Shown here in pieces: positions 50,331 through 64,000 of a stretch of 64,000 bases of DNA. The DNA lies in contig NC_135559.1 of the NCBI RefSeq assembly GCF_964340395.1, positions 18,490,050-18,554,049 on the forward strand. The letters run 5' to 3'. Source of the DNA: Glandiceps talaboti. Taxonomy: Eukaryota; Hemichordata; Enteropneusta; Spengelidae. The notes beneath the pieces are model-generated. The model worked only from the letters and a program-made list of their open reading frames with translations. It had not been told where the DNA came from and did not search any database. The number at the start of each line of letters is the position of its first letter. The first letter of the stretch is position 1. A program made the translations under genes and the position numbers.

Positions 50331-50974
50331 AACCATGTAATTAGCAAACACAGTAAAACTCGTGTAACTGTAGTTCAGCTTCCAAAGTATGTTCTACTAT
50401 CATGAAGTGATGAAAATTCCATCCTATTTTTTCTTCCATGTGTCCTGCTGTCTGTGGCTCCATTTTCTTTCGGGGAATTCGTGTGGCACTACCACAAACT
50501 TGTAACTTAAAACGACCCTGGTTTACGACCCCGGGCGGACAGCGTGTACATAAAAAAAAAGAACCTTGTACACATTTGCGACAAAATACCCCATAGCCCA
50601 ATAAAAGTGTACATGCCATTGTTAAAAGCTTGAGTGTAATGGATTTTTGTATGTTTCCCACACTAGTTGACTATTACAGCACTATTGTAGAATATTTTAT
50701 AAAGCAAACAAGTAATAGTCTGTCACTCTTCTCGTTTCATTAATCAGTTACCCATGGTTACCCATGCGAAACCTACAGGTGCTACGGTTGCATGGGGCTG
50801 TCTAACATCCGGGATATATAGTGGGCTGACCAATCAGAAAGCAGTCGGTATCACCGCCGGATACAATACCCATAGAGTGTCTGTAAAGCCTGGTCGAGTC
50901 TCAGAGGACAAAAGTCCCAAACTTGAAAAGACATCTTAAGAAAGAAAAAGAACTGCTTTGGTTAAACGCAGACC

Positions 50975-51312
50975 AAGTCTAACAAAAAAAGTGTGTGGTT
51001 CCGATTACGCTCAATTTTAGAATAGGTGGGGAAGTTACGGATTGGTCATTTTATTTTATTTTGTAATATAAATTTTCATATGTGAGTGTCTAGTTCAGGT
51101 AGTTATGTTTTCCGTTGTTTTCCATTTAGTCTCTGTGCTATTGCTTCCTTCTCATCAGATGTACAACCATTATAGATCGGAAGAACAGTTTTATATTGTC
51201 TTTTTAAGTTGATGTCAGTTTCCACATCCACTATTTGTTGCGAGACTTCACAATTTTTGCAATTTTATTTTAAAAAGTTTAGGTTAAAATGTTAAGTTAG
51301 TTTAGGCCTAAT
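50975..51312. repeat. Inverted sister copy of the 41366-41745 MITE
   Basis: See the intron 35 copy. Here it is in reverse orientation and somewhat shorter. Confidence 0.8.
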
Positions 51313-51568
51313 AAAACTAATTCCTGGGGATTAGGTCTACAATTAACTTGTCTTATAGTTTTTTGATATTATTTGATTTGGCATGGTTACTGTAATGTGA
51401 TAAGCTGTGAAGATGAGATGATGAAAGTTTCTTAGAAGACAACGTTTCTTGTAAAGTTGGCGATGAAAACTACGGACAGGAATAAATCAACAGTATCGTG
51501 AATTGTCTATAGACCGTTAAATCCGGTTTTGAATATTGTAAACCACAGGGAGCCAGGAAACAAAAACA

Positions 51569-51596
51569 TCAAACATCAAACAAACAAACAAACAAA

Positions 51597-51637
<41 letters not shown>
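51569..51637. repeat. (CAAA)n/(CA)n microsatellite
   Basis: Short CAAA run followed by about 17 CA units. Confidence 0.95.
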
Positions 51638-51638
<1 letters not shown>

Positions 51639-52123
51639 TAATATGAGTGAGTCGGTACTAAATTAAATACAATACACATATGAGTAGCTTGCTTTCATTA
51701 CACCATGCACGAGCATACAAATATTACTCTGGTCGTTCTACGTCACGACAACGCGTGTCTACGTCACTGGTTCTGCTGTGTTCAGACATAAGTCAAAACG
51801 TTCAAAATTGCCATCACTTTCATCACTGTTTTTCTTTTATGTTACTGGCGCTGGTATAATGATGTTATTCTCAAATATTTGTTTAATTCAGCCGGAAAAT
51901 ACTCGTGACCTACTCGTAACTCGTCTATCGACTCGTATTGATAAAGACGCCTTAGGTCACTCGTAGTTTCTTTGGCTTAACACAGGAAAATATTGGGGAA
52001 ATAATATCTATACTTTGATGGGCCTCTATATACTAAATAAAACTATGTATATATCCCTACTACCTATAGGATATACAGTGTAGGTCCGTGTACATATACT
52101 GCATGGTGTATACTTTAACTAAC

Positions 52124-52126
<3 letters not shown>

Positions 52127-52166
<40 letters not shown>

Positions 52167-52269
52167 GTACGTGTGTGTGTGTTTGTTTGTCTATCTATCT
52201 ATTTGTTTGTTTGTTTGTTTGTTTGTGTGTGTGTGTGTTTGTTTGTTTGTTTGTTTGTTTGTTTGTTTA
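52127..52269. repeat. (GT)n and (GTTT)n microsatellites
   Basis: GT units at 52127-52180, then alternating GTTT and GT runs to 52269. Confidence 0.95.
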
Positions 52270-52319
52270 CTTATAACATTGTTCTTAGGCCATATCTGCT
52301 GACACATCAATATGCTTGA

Positions 52320-53030
52320 GTTTCTTATTAGATGTCTGACCACCTTCAACTTTCGTCTATTGGAACGTTGTCGTTTATTGCAGTGTTTCTTTTCGTCTAT
52401 ATCTCAACTTTTCTCTGTCACGTTTAAAATTCTTAATGTTGATACTGTAAATACGTTTAACGGGATTATTCACCCAGTTGAAATATCGAGACAAAGGTTG
52501 CACAGGGTGAAGGTACGAAAGCTGTGTCACAAAAACCAGAGTGTGTGATTCGTGACTTGAATAGTAATTAGATAATTTGCATAATCCGGTGACATTAAGT
52601 TGACAAAGGTGTCTACTTACCTTTGACACTCTATTTCAAGATTATATGGTTATCTTTAAGTATGCATAATTCAATTTTTAATATGAAATGGCACATCACT
52701 ACCATAACGTCATATTGCCATGTACAAGCATAAAGGTACTTACACCAATGACACTATCATGTAGGCATGACGACATGACTTGCATATTAATGACGTAACT
52801 ACCATTTTGTGTTTTAACTCTGTTAGTAATACATTGTATACTTATATCAGTGACTTCACTTCAAACTTCACTGACTCATACGCCTACGGTTGAAGTTGAA
52901 TTATGCATCTTAAGTACTTTATTTGCATAGTTATTAACACATTCACTGGTACAGCTTCTAATTACGGTAGCTTAGTCTTTTTATCAACTGGACGCCGCCT
53001 TAAGATGTGTTAATTGAAATGGCATGTTTA
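52320..53030. other. Stretch without recognised features
   Basis: No gene, mobile element or strong repeat recognised; short AT-rich phrases only. Confidence 0.5.
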
Positions 53031-53034
53031 CGCT

Positions 53035-53038
<4 letters not shown>

Positions 53039-53114
<76 letters not shown>

Positions 53115-53171
53115 ATATATATATATATATTATATTATATTATATTATATTGTATTATATTATATTATATT
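53039..53171. repeat. (TA)n and (TATAT)n microsatellite
   Basis: About 30 AT units, two TGTA interruptions, then a 5-bp-period TATAT tract to 53171. Confidence 0.97.
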
Positions 53172-53239
53172 TCAATCGTGTGTATAAAGTTTTATTAAGA
53201 GAATATTGATATGCAAAACTAGAACTTTATCGGATTATT

Positions 53240-56100
53240 TCTGTCGATGCTAGTATGTCCATAATTATGCACGATCGAACTTTGTGTACATCGACGGTTT
53301 CTACTGGAACAAGGCTGTGTGAGTTAACTCCGTGCACGCGCAGAGAGTTCATTAATTCACTAACATTGACGCGGTGACATCGGGCCAGGTGTTGCTACTC
53401 TTGTTGAAAATCAAGTAGATTTTTGTGATGAAGTTTTGCTACTTAAAAGTCGTTTAGTAACGAACTCTCGCTATTCAACATTGAATACCAACATAGATGC
53501 AGAACAGATTGACTCTCTTTCCTCGACGATACAGTGTCGGGTCGGATCGTCCAAAGTCACTTGGCAACCGTATGCCGTCTTCGCTATTTCTCACGTTTCG
53601 AAGTAAATCGAGAACGCGATCTTCAAAATTGGATCAAATAGTTTACATAAACAACCGCAAATTGAAGTATTTAACAAGTGGCCGATGTTTACACGCCTAA
53701 CTGAAGAAATGAAAACGGAAAAAAATCGACAGATGTACCGGGAGTCGTTTCACCTATTTGCACACCTGGGCTGACTCACTTAAGACGACTGAATCAAAAG
53801 AGACCGGAGTGTAAGCAAAGCAAGCCGACACTGATTATCAGCGCCTACAGACAAACACGTAGAAATAAACATTGACACAGTCAGATACATGAAATGCACA
53901 CACAAGAAATGAGAAAGAAACACAAACGAGAGTAAATGAAAGAAATGAACGCGACCGAATGAAATTGACAAACTACGACCCCGGTACTCTCTTCGCTGCA
54001 CATATGTCCCCGCCGCACCACCGTTAATTGCTGCGGAGGGTGTTACTAGCTTTTGTAATGTGTGCACCGGATTAGAACCTCATACTCGTGGACATATGTC
54101 ACTTGTTATACGCACAGTGTTTTTTTTTATTCTATTAATAGGGAGAATAGCGAGGCAAATGGCGCTAGAATGTAAACTAGATTCTTACATTTTCGTTTGT
54201 GGAAGGTAAACATTGAGAAGGCAGACTGTTTTGCGAATCAACACGTCTGTGTAGATTTCTTTGTGATATCAAAACTCGTTCAAATTTTATTTATATCTCC
54301 AACATTTGTCATATCTCGGGAGAAATCAATCATTGAAATGTACTTTAACGGTAGACACACGTGTTACAATATCACGATCCCATGATTAAACAAAATAATG
54401 AATCAATTTCGCTAATTTGATTTTTTTTTGGTCGTCTATTTCTCAAGTTTGGAAATGTACATTGTTGATGTGACAAAGATGTGCGAACAAGTAATGAATA
54501 GAGGGGTATTTCCGTTTCCAAAATTCCAATGAAATTAGTGAATACACTTTAAAGTTTGTATTTAATCTAAATAAGTTAATCAAGGGATTGTCAATGAATG
54601 GGACGTCTCGTCGATAAATTGGCTTGTTAAGTTTGACTGACTGGAGACGAGGAATTCATCTTAAAAACGAACTTGTGATGACCCTCTTTTTTTTTATTTT
54701 TCCTTGCTTTTCATGCAGTAATGAGGAAAGTTGTTGCGCCGCTTGGTTGTTTATCTTGGCTATATGGCCTGACCCACTCAAGGGAAAAATCGATCTCGTT
54801 TCTCTTTTAGGGATCTGTTTGTAAAGGCATTTAATTTACAGAAAAGTCTCGCTATTGGCAATATGTTTGACTTCGCAGACTATTTTGTTTCTTCACACTG
54901 CCGATTACACCATTGAGTTTTAATCAAATTAACACCTGTTATAATGTACTGTCATTCAAGACACCCAATGTTGTTCTTGCTTTCATCCACCAATCTTTTC
55001 AAGTGATCACGTCTCGTCAAGAAGGTGTTGAAACGAAAGCCGCAACCGACCCATTTCATTTCATCCGTGTTTTGTCTCCGCAATCGCTATTGATTTGATT
55101 CAATGATGCGTCATATTGCGAGTGTATTGCCTATACTCGCAATTAACTCTTCATTATCTTCAAGTTACCACCTGAAATTTAGTGACCAAAAATTACCGTT
55201 TTGGAAGGAAATTTTAGCGAATTTTTCGTTCATTTTAGAGGACAATTGTTTGAAATTTACCTTCTCATGAATTTGTGCCAAAATGAAGGCAATAAAAGGC
55301 AAAACAGATTCGGGACCGTTCTGAAATTCTTGCAGGTTTCTGTTAGGTTTTGACGACGGCAAAACCCCAGGCTCGTTCGCAAACGTGTTTGAACAAAAGA
55401 TGTTGTACATTGTTTTTAAAAGATAAATTACATGTTTATTTTAGACCAGTTACAGGGACGAAGCAATTGTTTATATCGATTGGTCGGAATCGATAAAGAA
55501 GTATACAATGATCAGATTACAAGGAGTCTTTTTAGAAAATTGTCCGCGGTGATTTTGTTTTATTTAGGTGAAAAGGGCCAATATTCATGAAGAGTAAGAT
55601 ATATTCCACTCATCATGCCAGAGTCGTATCACCGTGTGTACCGGCGTATACGTCCACATAAACTGTAAAATTTATCGTCGGTCAGCGACCGAGTTATTAG
55701 TGTTCTCGTAGTATTTGTTTATCTTAAATTGATAATTTCACTAACCGCACAATGCCAGTTTTTCAAAGAACCCCTCGTCTTTGAAAGTGACATGAGGCGG
55801 AGACAATAGCCACTTTCTAGTGGTTAAACATGGCAGTCTCACTGTTACAATTTCAATGGAGTGATGCGGGTCCTTAAAGTGACCGTGCACGTGGCGAAAA
55901 CGACGAGGCTGTTGGTCAACCTAATTAATTATAGCAAATTGGAGAGTCCTGTGTGCACAGGTTTTCCACTAATATTGTTTCGTCTGACCGCGTTGTTGTT
56001 TGTTCACCAGTTTTTTTTATTTTGTCCTGTGTTCAGTAATTCCCTATATTCATCCCAAGTCCACAAAGGACTATACTAAGTGACAAGTACAGTTTGATAA
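53240..56100. promoter_or_regulatory. CpG-undepleted, gene-free block (possible regulatory region)
   Basis: CpG is clearly commoner than in the POLA1 introns: I count 13 CpG in 53521-53640 against about one in 22741-22860. Small frames here (for example 53497-53700) show no domain. The pattern fits unmethylated sequence such as a promoter, 5' UTR or enhancer block of an unseen neighbouring gene. Confidence 0.35.
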
Positions 56101-56354
56101 ATGAAATATACATAGTGTGGTTTCTGTGCTGTGTGAACAATGTATTTTCACCAGTTTGAGACACCGTGTCTCCAGTTTAGGTACATGCAATGTTCATGTA
56201 CACTGGTATTGTAGTATTTCCGTGGAGTAAGCTAAGTGTGCTTCGAGAAGGTTTGTTGGTTAGATGAGAATAATTAACGAATTAATGATTTTCTTTGCCG
56301 TGATGCTGTTTACTATATTGTGCTTTAGCATTAAATTGTATTATATCCCTTGTC

Positions 56355-56501
56355 GTGCTGTGCTGTGCTGTGCTGTGCTGTGTTGTGTTGTGTTGTGTGG
56401 TGTGGTGTTGTGTGGTGTTGTGTGGTGTGGTGTTGTGTGGTGTGGTGTTGTGTTGTGTTGTGTTGTGTTGTGTTGTGTTGTGTTGTGTTGTGTTGTGTTG
56501 T
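56355..56501. repeat. TGTTG/TGTGG-type pentamer repeat
   Basis: 5-bp-period repeat of TGCTG, TGTTG and TGTGG variants. Spurious Cys/Val-rich frames arise from it. Confidence 0.95.
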
Positions 56502-56782
56502 GAACGGTGTGATACATGTAGCGAGGTGGGTTTGAAATTGAGATATGGAGACACTGGGAGATGATTTACTTTTCTGATGCCGATATTCTGTGCTGCATCC
56601 ATTTTATACTGTAGTGCTACAATGTGGTGCGATGTGGTGTATTGTGTTGTGATATGACGTGTTATATGTTGTTGTGTTATGACTTAGACCATTAAAAGAA
56701 AACTTTAGTGGTCTGGGGTTATGATGACACGGTTGCGGTGCGGAGCTGTATTGTGTAATTAGGTGTGTTAAGTTTTATTGCA

Positions 56783-56962
56783 GTGTGTGTGCCTTTAATA
56801 CGATCACATAAGTTCTGTGCAGTGTGCCTTTAATACAATCACATACAGTTCTGTGCAGTGTGCCTTTAATACAATCACATACAGTTCTGTGCAGTGTGCC
56901 TTTAATACAATCACATACAGTTCTGTTCAGTGTGCCTTTAATACGATCACATGCAGTTCTGT
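56783..56962. repeat. Minisatellite, about 36-bp unit, five copies
   Basis: Units contain 'gtgcctttaatacaatcaca' then 'tacagttctgt'. Confidence 0.93.
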
Positions 56963-57244
56963 ACATTCTCGCAAACTTTGTTATTTCTTCCGCGACACTA
57001 CACTTGGGCGGTGCTTCTTTGACGGCGAAGTAAAAGAGGATGTGGTTTACGACGATGAGTTCTGTGCTGCATCGTCACACCCTGTAATACGATCATTTAC
57101 ATCATAGTGTAACTATACAACTACACTTTGCTAACATCAAACTCAAACTGGCATAATTCGTCTCTTTATTCAACTGGTGTGTAATGATGTATATTTCTCT
57201 GGTCTGCAGGAAATACAACTGATATACAAATTTCGTTGTCACTT

Positions 57245-57398
<154 letters not shown>

Positions 57399-57399
57399 T

Positions 57400-59230
57400 T
57401 ACTGGTAAACCGTGCCCACGGTGTAATGTCAAACCAATCATCTCGTAGGTGAACGGAAAACAAAGCCAGTACAATCCATCACACAAATTGAACAAATTGT
57501 TTACGAGTTTTAGCCGAATATTTCAAATTCCCGGAACATGATACAGCTGTTCCATCAAAAGAAAGTGCCAACCTTTATTTTTACAATTTGTCATTTTTAT
57601 CATGCGTAGGGTGGTTTTTATTTACCCCGGCAATGCTCATCAATGTATCAAGGCTCTCACCAAATAGTTTTGGTTAAACTTTGTCAAATGTTTGTGTAGT
57701 TCGGTAAACATGGTATTCAAGATGGAATACGTCTTTAAACAATTTAGCATACCAACATTAATTGACAGGAATCAAGGCGAACCAGACGTCTGTGCTGACT
57801 TTTGCCAACAACTCTGTCATCTTCCTATATACCCTCATCACGTCGGTACCAAATTATGGGATATATGCGTCAGTCAGTCGAGCGCGGTGAGACATTACAT
57901 ATACATCTGCTAATATTCTATGGTGATCTATGATATCATTACATTCACGATTGCTAGGGCCCTACTGCATGATAAACCCACCTCCACCCCCGCCCCCACC
58001 CCCAATCCCAATCCCAATTAAGTTATCATTTTGCAGTAATTTTTCGATAAATGATTCATCTTGCATCACCAAAATCATCTCGTACAACCGAGTTTATAAA
58101 CTACTGCATACTTCCAAGCTAGATTCTTTTAGTATACGCTGTATGGTTTACTCGTCGAACTGGACCATCAATCACCCAGACTGACAATCAATCAATCAAT
58201 CAATTATATTGCCAATTATCGCTGACTCAAAGAAAATTTTCAATATCCCTTTAAAAATATACATTGACATTTATACGTAAATTCGAAATTTTTCCATGGC
58301 ATTTGTCAAGGTATAGTTTCCTATTGTAGGTTTCTTAAAGGTATAAACTCATCATGCATGACACTGTACACAATAGACACTCAGACTGCATCGTCGTAAA
58401 ACCATAGCTCTTTTACGGCACCGTCTAATATGAAACCATCAAGAGATGTCACAGAAGAAGAGGAAAACGTCTGGTTTACGAGAACGTCAGACTAACGATA
58501 TTCAATATCGGTACAAAAGTTCGACCGTTTGCAGAGAGGGCATACATTTCTGGGGAGCTTTTAGAGCTTTTTTGACACGTTTACGAAATCAAACGGATTG
58601 GCGTTTTCATCATTTGTGGCTTAGACGGTATTGGATGCAGATAAGACTTGCCAGGTATATATCGTGTAGTTGAACTCTCCAGAGAAAAAAATACTTGTAT
58701 CTGAAAGTTGTCGACAAATAACGAATGACACCTGTTGGTGATGGACGTCACGTGACGATTACGTAATCAATGCCAGTGCAAGTAAATTTACTAACACTCT
58801 AGTACAACAAAGCTTGAAGGAGTTGGGAATCTGTTCGAATCCCAAAGCTTTAATTATCTCATCTGTGTCACTATATAGGGTGAACAGACCAGTCTGAACC
58901 GCCCTTTATTTGATCACGAGTACAACTTTTACAAAAGCAAGCTTAGGGTACATATTATTAGTCAGAGGACATAACTTAGAGTGAACCATACTGATGTATT
59001 AGGAAACAGTCTTCACGCGAGGACCGTGACTTTTTCCCATTCATTATTTCCAGTTTCAATTTTCACGTACACAGGAGGAGTAAATGAAAACAATGACGTC
59101 ATCATGCAATTGTCCTTTATGATTTTGTCTTGATATGTCATATAGCAATATTAATAATTTTATTATCGCAACGTTGACAGTTATGTTAAGTATTAGAAAT
59201 GTATTATGTGGTCTTCATGTAATGTCAGTG
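57400..59230. other. Stretch without recognised genes
   Basis: Small open frames at 57692-57913 and 58446-58673 show no family I can name. A short C-rich tract lies at 57977-58016 and (CAAT)n near 58187-58203. Confidence 0.5.
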
Positions 59231-59277
59231 AGAACAATATATGTATATGTTTCAACAATTGACAATTGATGTTGACG

Positions 59278-59280
<3 letters not shown>

Positions 59281-59332
<52 letters not shown>

Positions 59333-59415
59333 CCGTATGTATGTATGTATGTATGTATGTATGTATGTATGTATGTATGTATGTATGTATGTATGTATGT
59401 ATGTATGTATGTATA
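59281..59415. repeat. (CT)n followed by (GTAT)n
   Basis: CT run at 59281-59329, then about 20 GTAT units at 59335-59414. Confidence 0.97.
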
Positions 59416-60545
59416 TCCCTCTCCCTCTGTCTGTCGCCCTCTGTCTCGGTATGTCTCTCCCTCTGTCTCTTCCTTTAACCATCCGTCCTAAGGCTTCCCT
59501 CCTATCACCAATCAATCTCTTCTTCAACAATTCGCCAAATTGAAAAGATGGTGTGATGACGTCAAACTTGATCCAATTTCTCATTGAAGTAAGCTTAGTG
59601 ACGACCTCATTGTGAATAGTCGAAATCACAAAAAAAAACTGACATCGACATCTTTTTTTCATTTGTGTTTCAAACATGAATTTGATAATCTACCTACTAA
59701 GAAGTTGTGGTGACGTTTCCAATTGTACATTTATGATTATGTTACACTTTTCAAATTAAAAGAATCCATTGAAAGGAAGGGAAATATCTCTATGAAGCAA
59801 CATCTGCGATAGGATTAGAGATTCAAAAAAAAACATTCCATTTTTTTGAAGTAACAATTACAAGGCAAAAAATCAATGATAACACGACATCCTATTACTA
59901 CAACACTGGTGTTAATAGGATCGTGGACTTACTGGACAATGGGTCTCACATTATGACGTCAGCTGTCAATCAATGAAGGTGAAAGGTCATTTGAAAACGG
60001 ATCACCTCAGTCAAACCCTATCCTGAATGCAGAGAAATGTGTTACTGACAACATCGGAAAAGTGATCACCTAAAAACACAATTTCCACATTTTGACGAGA
60101 GTCACATATGTCTTTATAAAAAATAACATTCCGGAATATTCAGCCGAATGTGGTCCGGATTGTAAGCCAACTAATTGTAGGCTATACATACTTGTATTAA
60201 TAAAAGTATGTATTGTTAAAAATAAAAGGCTTTCGATAGGTCATTCCATACTCATTCAAAATAAAAGAATTTCATTACCATGGAAACTATGTGTCAATAT
60301 ACTTTATTGTATCAATTGATGTTCTGTGTTGAGAAGACTACAAGGTCCACGGCTGCTTATAAAAATGGACTCCCTGGGGTATACATATAGAGCTGGCTCA
60401 ATATACAATCGTTTATCATATGGTCTTAAATTGTATCATTTTTGACACCCTAAAAGTGTTTGCTCGCCCGTGGACGAGATTATGTCCGTATGGGGTCCTT
60501 CTCATGTGTCATTGACCCTCGTAGATGTGTTCGTTTTATACTGCC
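59416..60545. other. Stretch without recognised genes
   Basis: AT-rich single-copy-looking sequence; nothing recognised. Confidence 0.5.
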
Positions 60546-60547
60546 TT

Positions 60548-60870
60548 TAGCAAATTGCTACATTTGATCGTCTGGCTTGACAAAATTTGTAGTACAATTG
60601 TTACTTTTTAATCCTTTTAAGGGCCCGAATCACTTAAAAAGTAGCTAAACCAAAACTAAATGTACCAACTTGAATGTTGGTAAGATTTTTGTCGCCCCAG
60701 ACGATAAAATGTAGCAGTGTCGATTAGATTTTTGTCGCCCCAGACGATACAATGTACCAATGCCAGTTAGATTTTTCTCGGCCCAGACGATAAATGTAGC
60801 AATGCTATTTTTTGTCGATCCAGACGATAAAATGTAACAATTTTAGTAAGATCTTTGTCGAACGTTCTGT
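60548..60870. repeat. Tandem and inverted repeat around 'ccagacgataaaatgtagca'
   Basis: Four units of about 50 bp at 60680-60865 contain 'tttttgtcg-cccagacgat' and 'aaaatgta-ca'. An inverted single unit is at 60548-60600 ('gctacatttgatcgtctgg'). Confidence 0.8.
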
Positions 60871-63020
60871 TTCAGACTACCTGACTTCCGTTGTATAACC
60901 GTTGACTAATAAAATGGAATAGTAAATATTAACTAGAATCGTCATATTTGTGTTATGTCCGACGTATTTCTGATTTCGTATCAAGTATCCACGCACTGTG
61001 TGTGGTAGAGCTCAGTACAGTAGCTGTAATGAAAAAACTACTCTTTATAGTAGAGGGGTGGGGTGGTCTTACACACACACACCTTGTCTCACTTTAGACT
61101 ACTGCAGACATTAGACGGTATAATACACATTGATTGCCTCTTCTCACAAGATGTGTCGACTTATTGTGAACACCAGCCCATCAAGACACTTCAACGTCAA
61201 TTAATCTATCCATACAACAAATCAATTAATTGACAAATGGCCCGGAAAAACTACTTAACTTAATTTGTCTACGAATGGACACTGTGGATGTCCTTACAAT
61301 TGCAGATTTTTTTTCCAAAATGGGGTCTGCGACATTCACTAAATACTTGAATCGATTGAGTTTGATATACATACACTTTTAGACCCAATTTTGACACAGC
61401 CGTGCTCCGAGATATTACGTTCTGAATAGAACACTTACTAAAGGTGTACAGTCATATTAACTTTAAATTGTAGCCAATTCTATACCTCCCCACAGGCCAA
61501 TAGGAAAGCTTATCCGTCAGAACATTTTCCGTCAGTAGCGACTCTCTAAGACGTGTTTGTTGAATTGATCCTCGGGCGAGCACTTGCCTTTCAGTTCAAA
61601 TAAGATGATTACAAACGCGCAATCGATGGGCACAACAGGTATTGTTCAAGGGGGTTCTCTCCTACTACGGTAAAATCGAAACGGCTTTGAAATTCAAGTA
61701 AAGTGGCGAGTCTCAAAGACACTTAAGTCAATTCTCTGCTATTTGGCTAAGATTTTTCCGTCAAATTGGATTATACGTATGCGAATTCTAAAGAACATTT
61801 TGTACCCATTGAGGTGTCTTTACTGTAGCTTTTCATAATGGATTCGGCCCCGTATTGTTTTGGGATTAACTATATCACCAGCTGCTCGATCATTTTCCGC
61901 TTCGTCTGGTTCAAATGATGTTACATCCATATCAAAAACCATCATCAGTCAGGGAAGAACCCCACCGCTTGCCCTTAACTTATCCAATCTCGTTGTTCCA
62001 AAAACAGTACTTCATACCCTCAAATATTCTCTCGATGATGCATCTGACAAATCATGAGCCATATATAAATATATATTCTGTAATTTTATGTTGAGTGTAC
62101 CAATATTTTTTTAAAGAGTTTTCTATTTTTATTATATCATATCGCACTGCCACATGTTGCGATGCGCTGATTTAGCGATTATGTAGTTCGATGCCAATTA
62201 TACTAGCACGCCGAACACTAGGCCGGCTGTCAAACCAAATAACCGGGTTTAGTATTTAGAAGCATATAGAGCGAGGAACTATGGTTAGAGACTTGTGGAG
62301 ACCTGGGACAACCGGGTGACGGGGTCGATTATACCAGGATCGGTTGCAGACACAATACTGTAGAGATAAACGTTATTTGAAGTTTTAGGATACATATGTA
62401 TGTAGGTACCCATATATATAATAATAAATTGTTCATATTGAAATCTGTAGCATGTAACTCCGTAAATTATGTAGCAACTTGAATTTTTCGCATTGCCTTG
62501 GTTTTTAAAAAAAGGACGCGGATGATGTCTGGTGCGGGGATGGGGTGCGGTGGGGTGGGGGGTGTAAGACATCATATTGCCCGACTCATGGTTACAACGA
62601 TAATCCATAATTCAAAGGAATCACAATATGCAGTACATAGAAAAAATCTGACCAAGTTATTGATAGATTGGCGGACTATTAAACAAATAAACGAACAAAG
62701 AGCACGATTTTGTCCGAACATCTGCATGTATTTGCTAAGAACTCAGACCACTAAAAAGATTTTTTTTTGTTAGTGGTCTGAGCTACAAAGAGGCATTTCA
62801 GAGGTTTTTCTAGGACACTGTTTTCCTAAAAACAAACTTTAATATGAAGTCACGAATGAAGGTATAAACCCATAAGCAGACTACCCAAACAAATCAAGCA
62901 AACTAACGAATTGGCAATACAGACGGTGTAGATATCGTGCGATTTACAAAAACACAAAGAAAGCTTTTTCTTTAAGTTTGAAAAAGCGTACAATGATCAA
63001 TATGAGAACAGCCAAACGGA
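60871..63020. other. Stretch without recognised genes
   Basis: Small open frames (61860-62057 plus, 62285-62608 minus, 62498-62773 plus) have no recognisable domains. A (CA)5-type run occurs near 61070. Confidence 0.5.
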
Positions 63021-63030
63021 CAAATGCAAA

Positions 63031-63245
<215 letters not shown>

Positions 63246-64000
63246 GTCAGTCAAACAGGCACGACAAGCAGGCAGGCAAGTAGATAGTTATTGATATCTA
63301 GCAATTGCAAGCGCAGTTGTCTCTGGAAACATACGATTGTTCCTTGTTTATTGAGACGGTGTTACAAAACAAAGTTGTCTTTAGAAAGTTACATCAAGTC
63401 ACCCAATGGGTTCACGTGTACTTTAAAAGGATAGATTTTTTAATAGGGTTGAACACCTTTTTTATGGTCCAACGAATTTCTTATATGTACTTTTCACTTT
63501 TACTAAATTACTTACAGAGAAAGCGAATAAACCGTAATGAAAAATTCAAATACTCTTTAGCAAACTATTCCCATATGTTGACAGTAAAATGGTTGAAATC
63601 GACATCCCAAAGGCATGAAATATATTACACCGCCACTTCTTTACAATTAAACCACGTTGATTGATTGGTCTAATTCTGACGATTGTCTGTGAAACTGAAA
63701 GCAATCTACACACAACAAAACATAATAAAAACGCTATCGATAATAATGTGAGCAATTTCGCCTGAAAACATATGAATAATTTGTAAGGATATAAACACGT
63801 AATTGATTTCACTTTTTGTAACAAAAAAGCAATATTTTCATAAAAAGACGGAATATTGTTTAGTATTTGCTAAGAAATAAATGATAGGAATCGTTGATGT
63901 GTGAATTAAGAATGTGTTTATTTCACAACAATGAGGGAAAGATATGTAAAGAGCAGATTGAGAATACATAATTTACTAGGCTAGAGAGGTCTTGTAAAAT
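63246..64000. other. Right edge, no recognised feature
   Basis: Contains 119-codon (63305-63664, plus) and 92-codon (63546-63824, minus) frames in AT-rich sequence, with no family resemblance that I can support. Confidence 0.45.

Larger units (their letters stand above)
50331..52080. other. Gene-free stretch with one MITE and (CA)n
   Basis: Contains small unrecognised frames (minus 50341-50661, plus 50754-50939), the MITE copy at 50975-51312 and a (CAAA)n/(CA)n run at 51569-51637. No supported gene. Confidence 0.5.

Noticed and set aside
50341-50661. 106-codon minus-strand frame with several cysteines
   Set aside because: No recognisable zinc-binding spacing, no splice context and no known family; kept only as an unsupported frame.
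58446-58673. 75-codon frame starting M-S-Q-K-K-R-K
   Set aside because: A faint resemblance to transposon accessory proteins could not be supported by a clear motif.

Overview
This is an intron-rich, AT-rich animal genome window dominated by one host gene, the catalytic subunit of DNA polymerase alpha (POLA1), on the + strand. I could join 38 coding exons (7139..45116) by hand. Every junction is GT-AG, all phases agree, and the total is exactly 4500 bases (1499 codons plus TGA). The protein closely follows vertebrate POLA1. The many introns, THAP/DDE and piggyBac transposons, a CR1/L2-like LINE tail, a tRNA-derived SINE and abundant MITEs suggest a marine invertebrate bilaterian such as a hemichordate, cephalochordate or mollusc. 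I cannot name the species.

Layout. 1-6.4 kb: the 3' part of a YqaJ/lambda-exonuclease-like nuclease gene (+), then about 3.4 kb of repeats, then an apparently intact two-exon THAP-domain plus DDE transposase gene (-). The two converge and may be the gene pair of one ISL2EU-type transposon. 6.4-7.1 kb: short intergenic region, probably the POLA1 promoter. 7.1-45.1 kb: POLA1. Its introns hold a LINE fragment, foldback MITEs (one nested in another), a SINE, simple repeats, and a complete-looking piggyBac element of 2410 bp with TTAA target duplications in intron 35. 45.1-64 kb: no convincing gene. It holds a foldback element just after the POLA1 stop, a 55-bp minisatellite, a 2-kb satellite with a 37-bp unit and a 952-bp higher-order duplication, many microsatellites, and a stretch around 53.2-56 kb whose CpG content is visibly less depleted than in the introns.

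Most unusual observation. Several POLA1 splice junctions have been tandemly duplicated along with flanking exon or intron sequence. The exon 3 donor seeds an array of about 35 units of 19 bp, about 30 of which still carry GTAAGT. The 3' half of exon 28 with its donor occurs four times, and the first three copies stay in one open frame directly after the catalytic YGDTDS motif. The exon 31 acceptor occurs three times, the exon 38 acceptor twice, and the intron side of the exon 27 donor about five times. An unexplained exon-like open frame with good splice sites lies in intron 28. All calls come from reading the sequence; no database search was possible.
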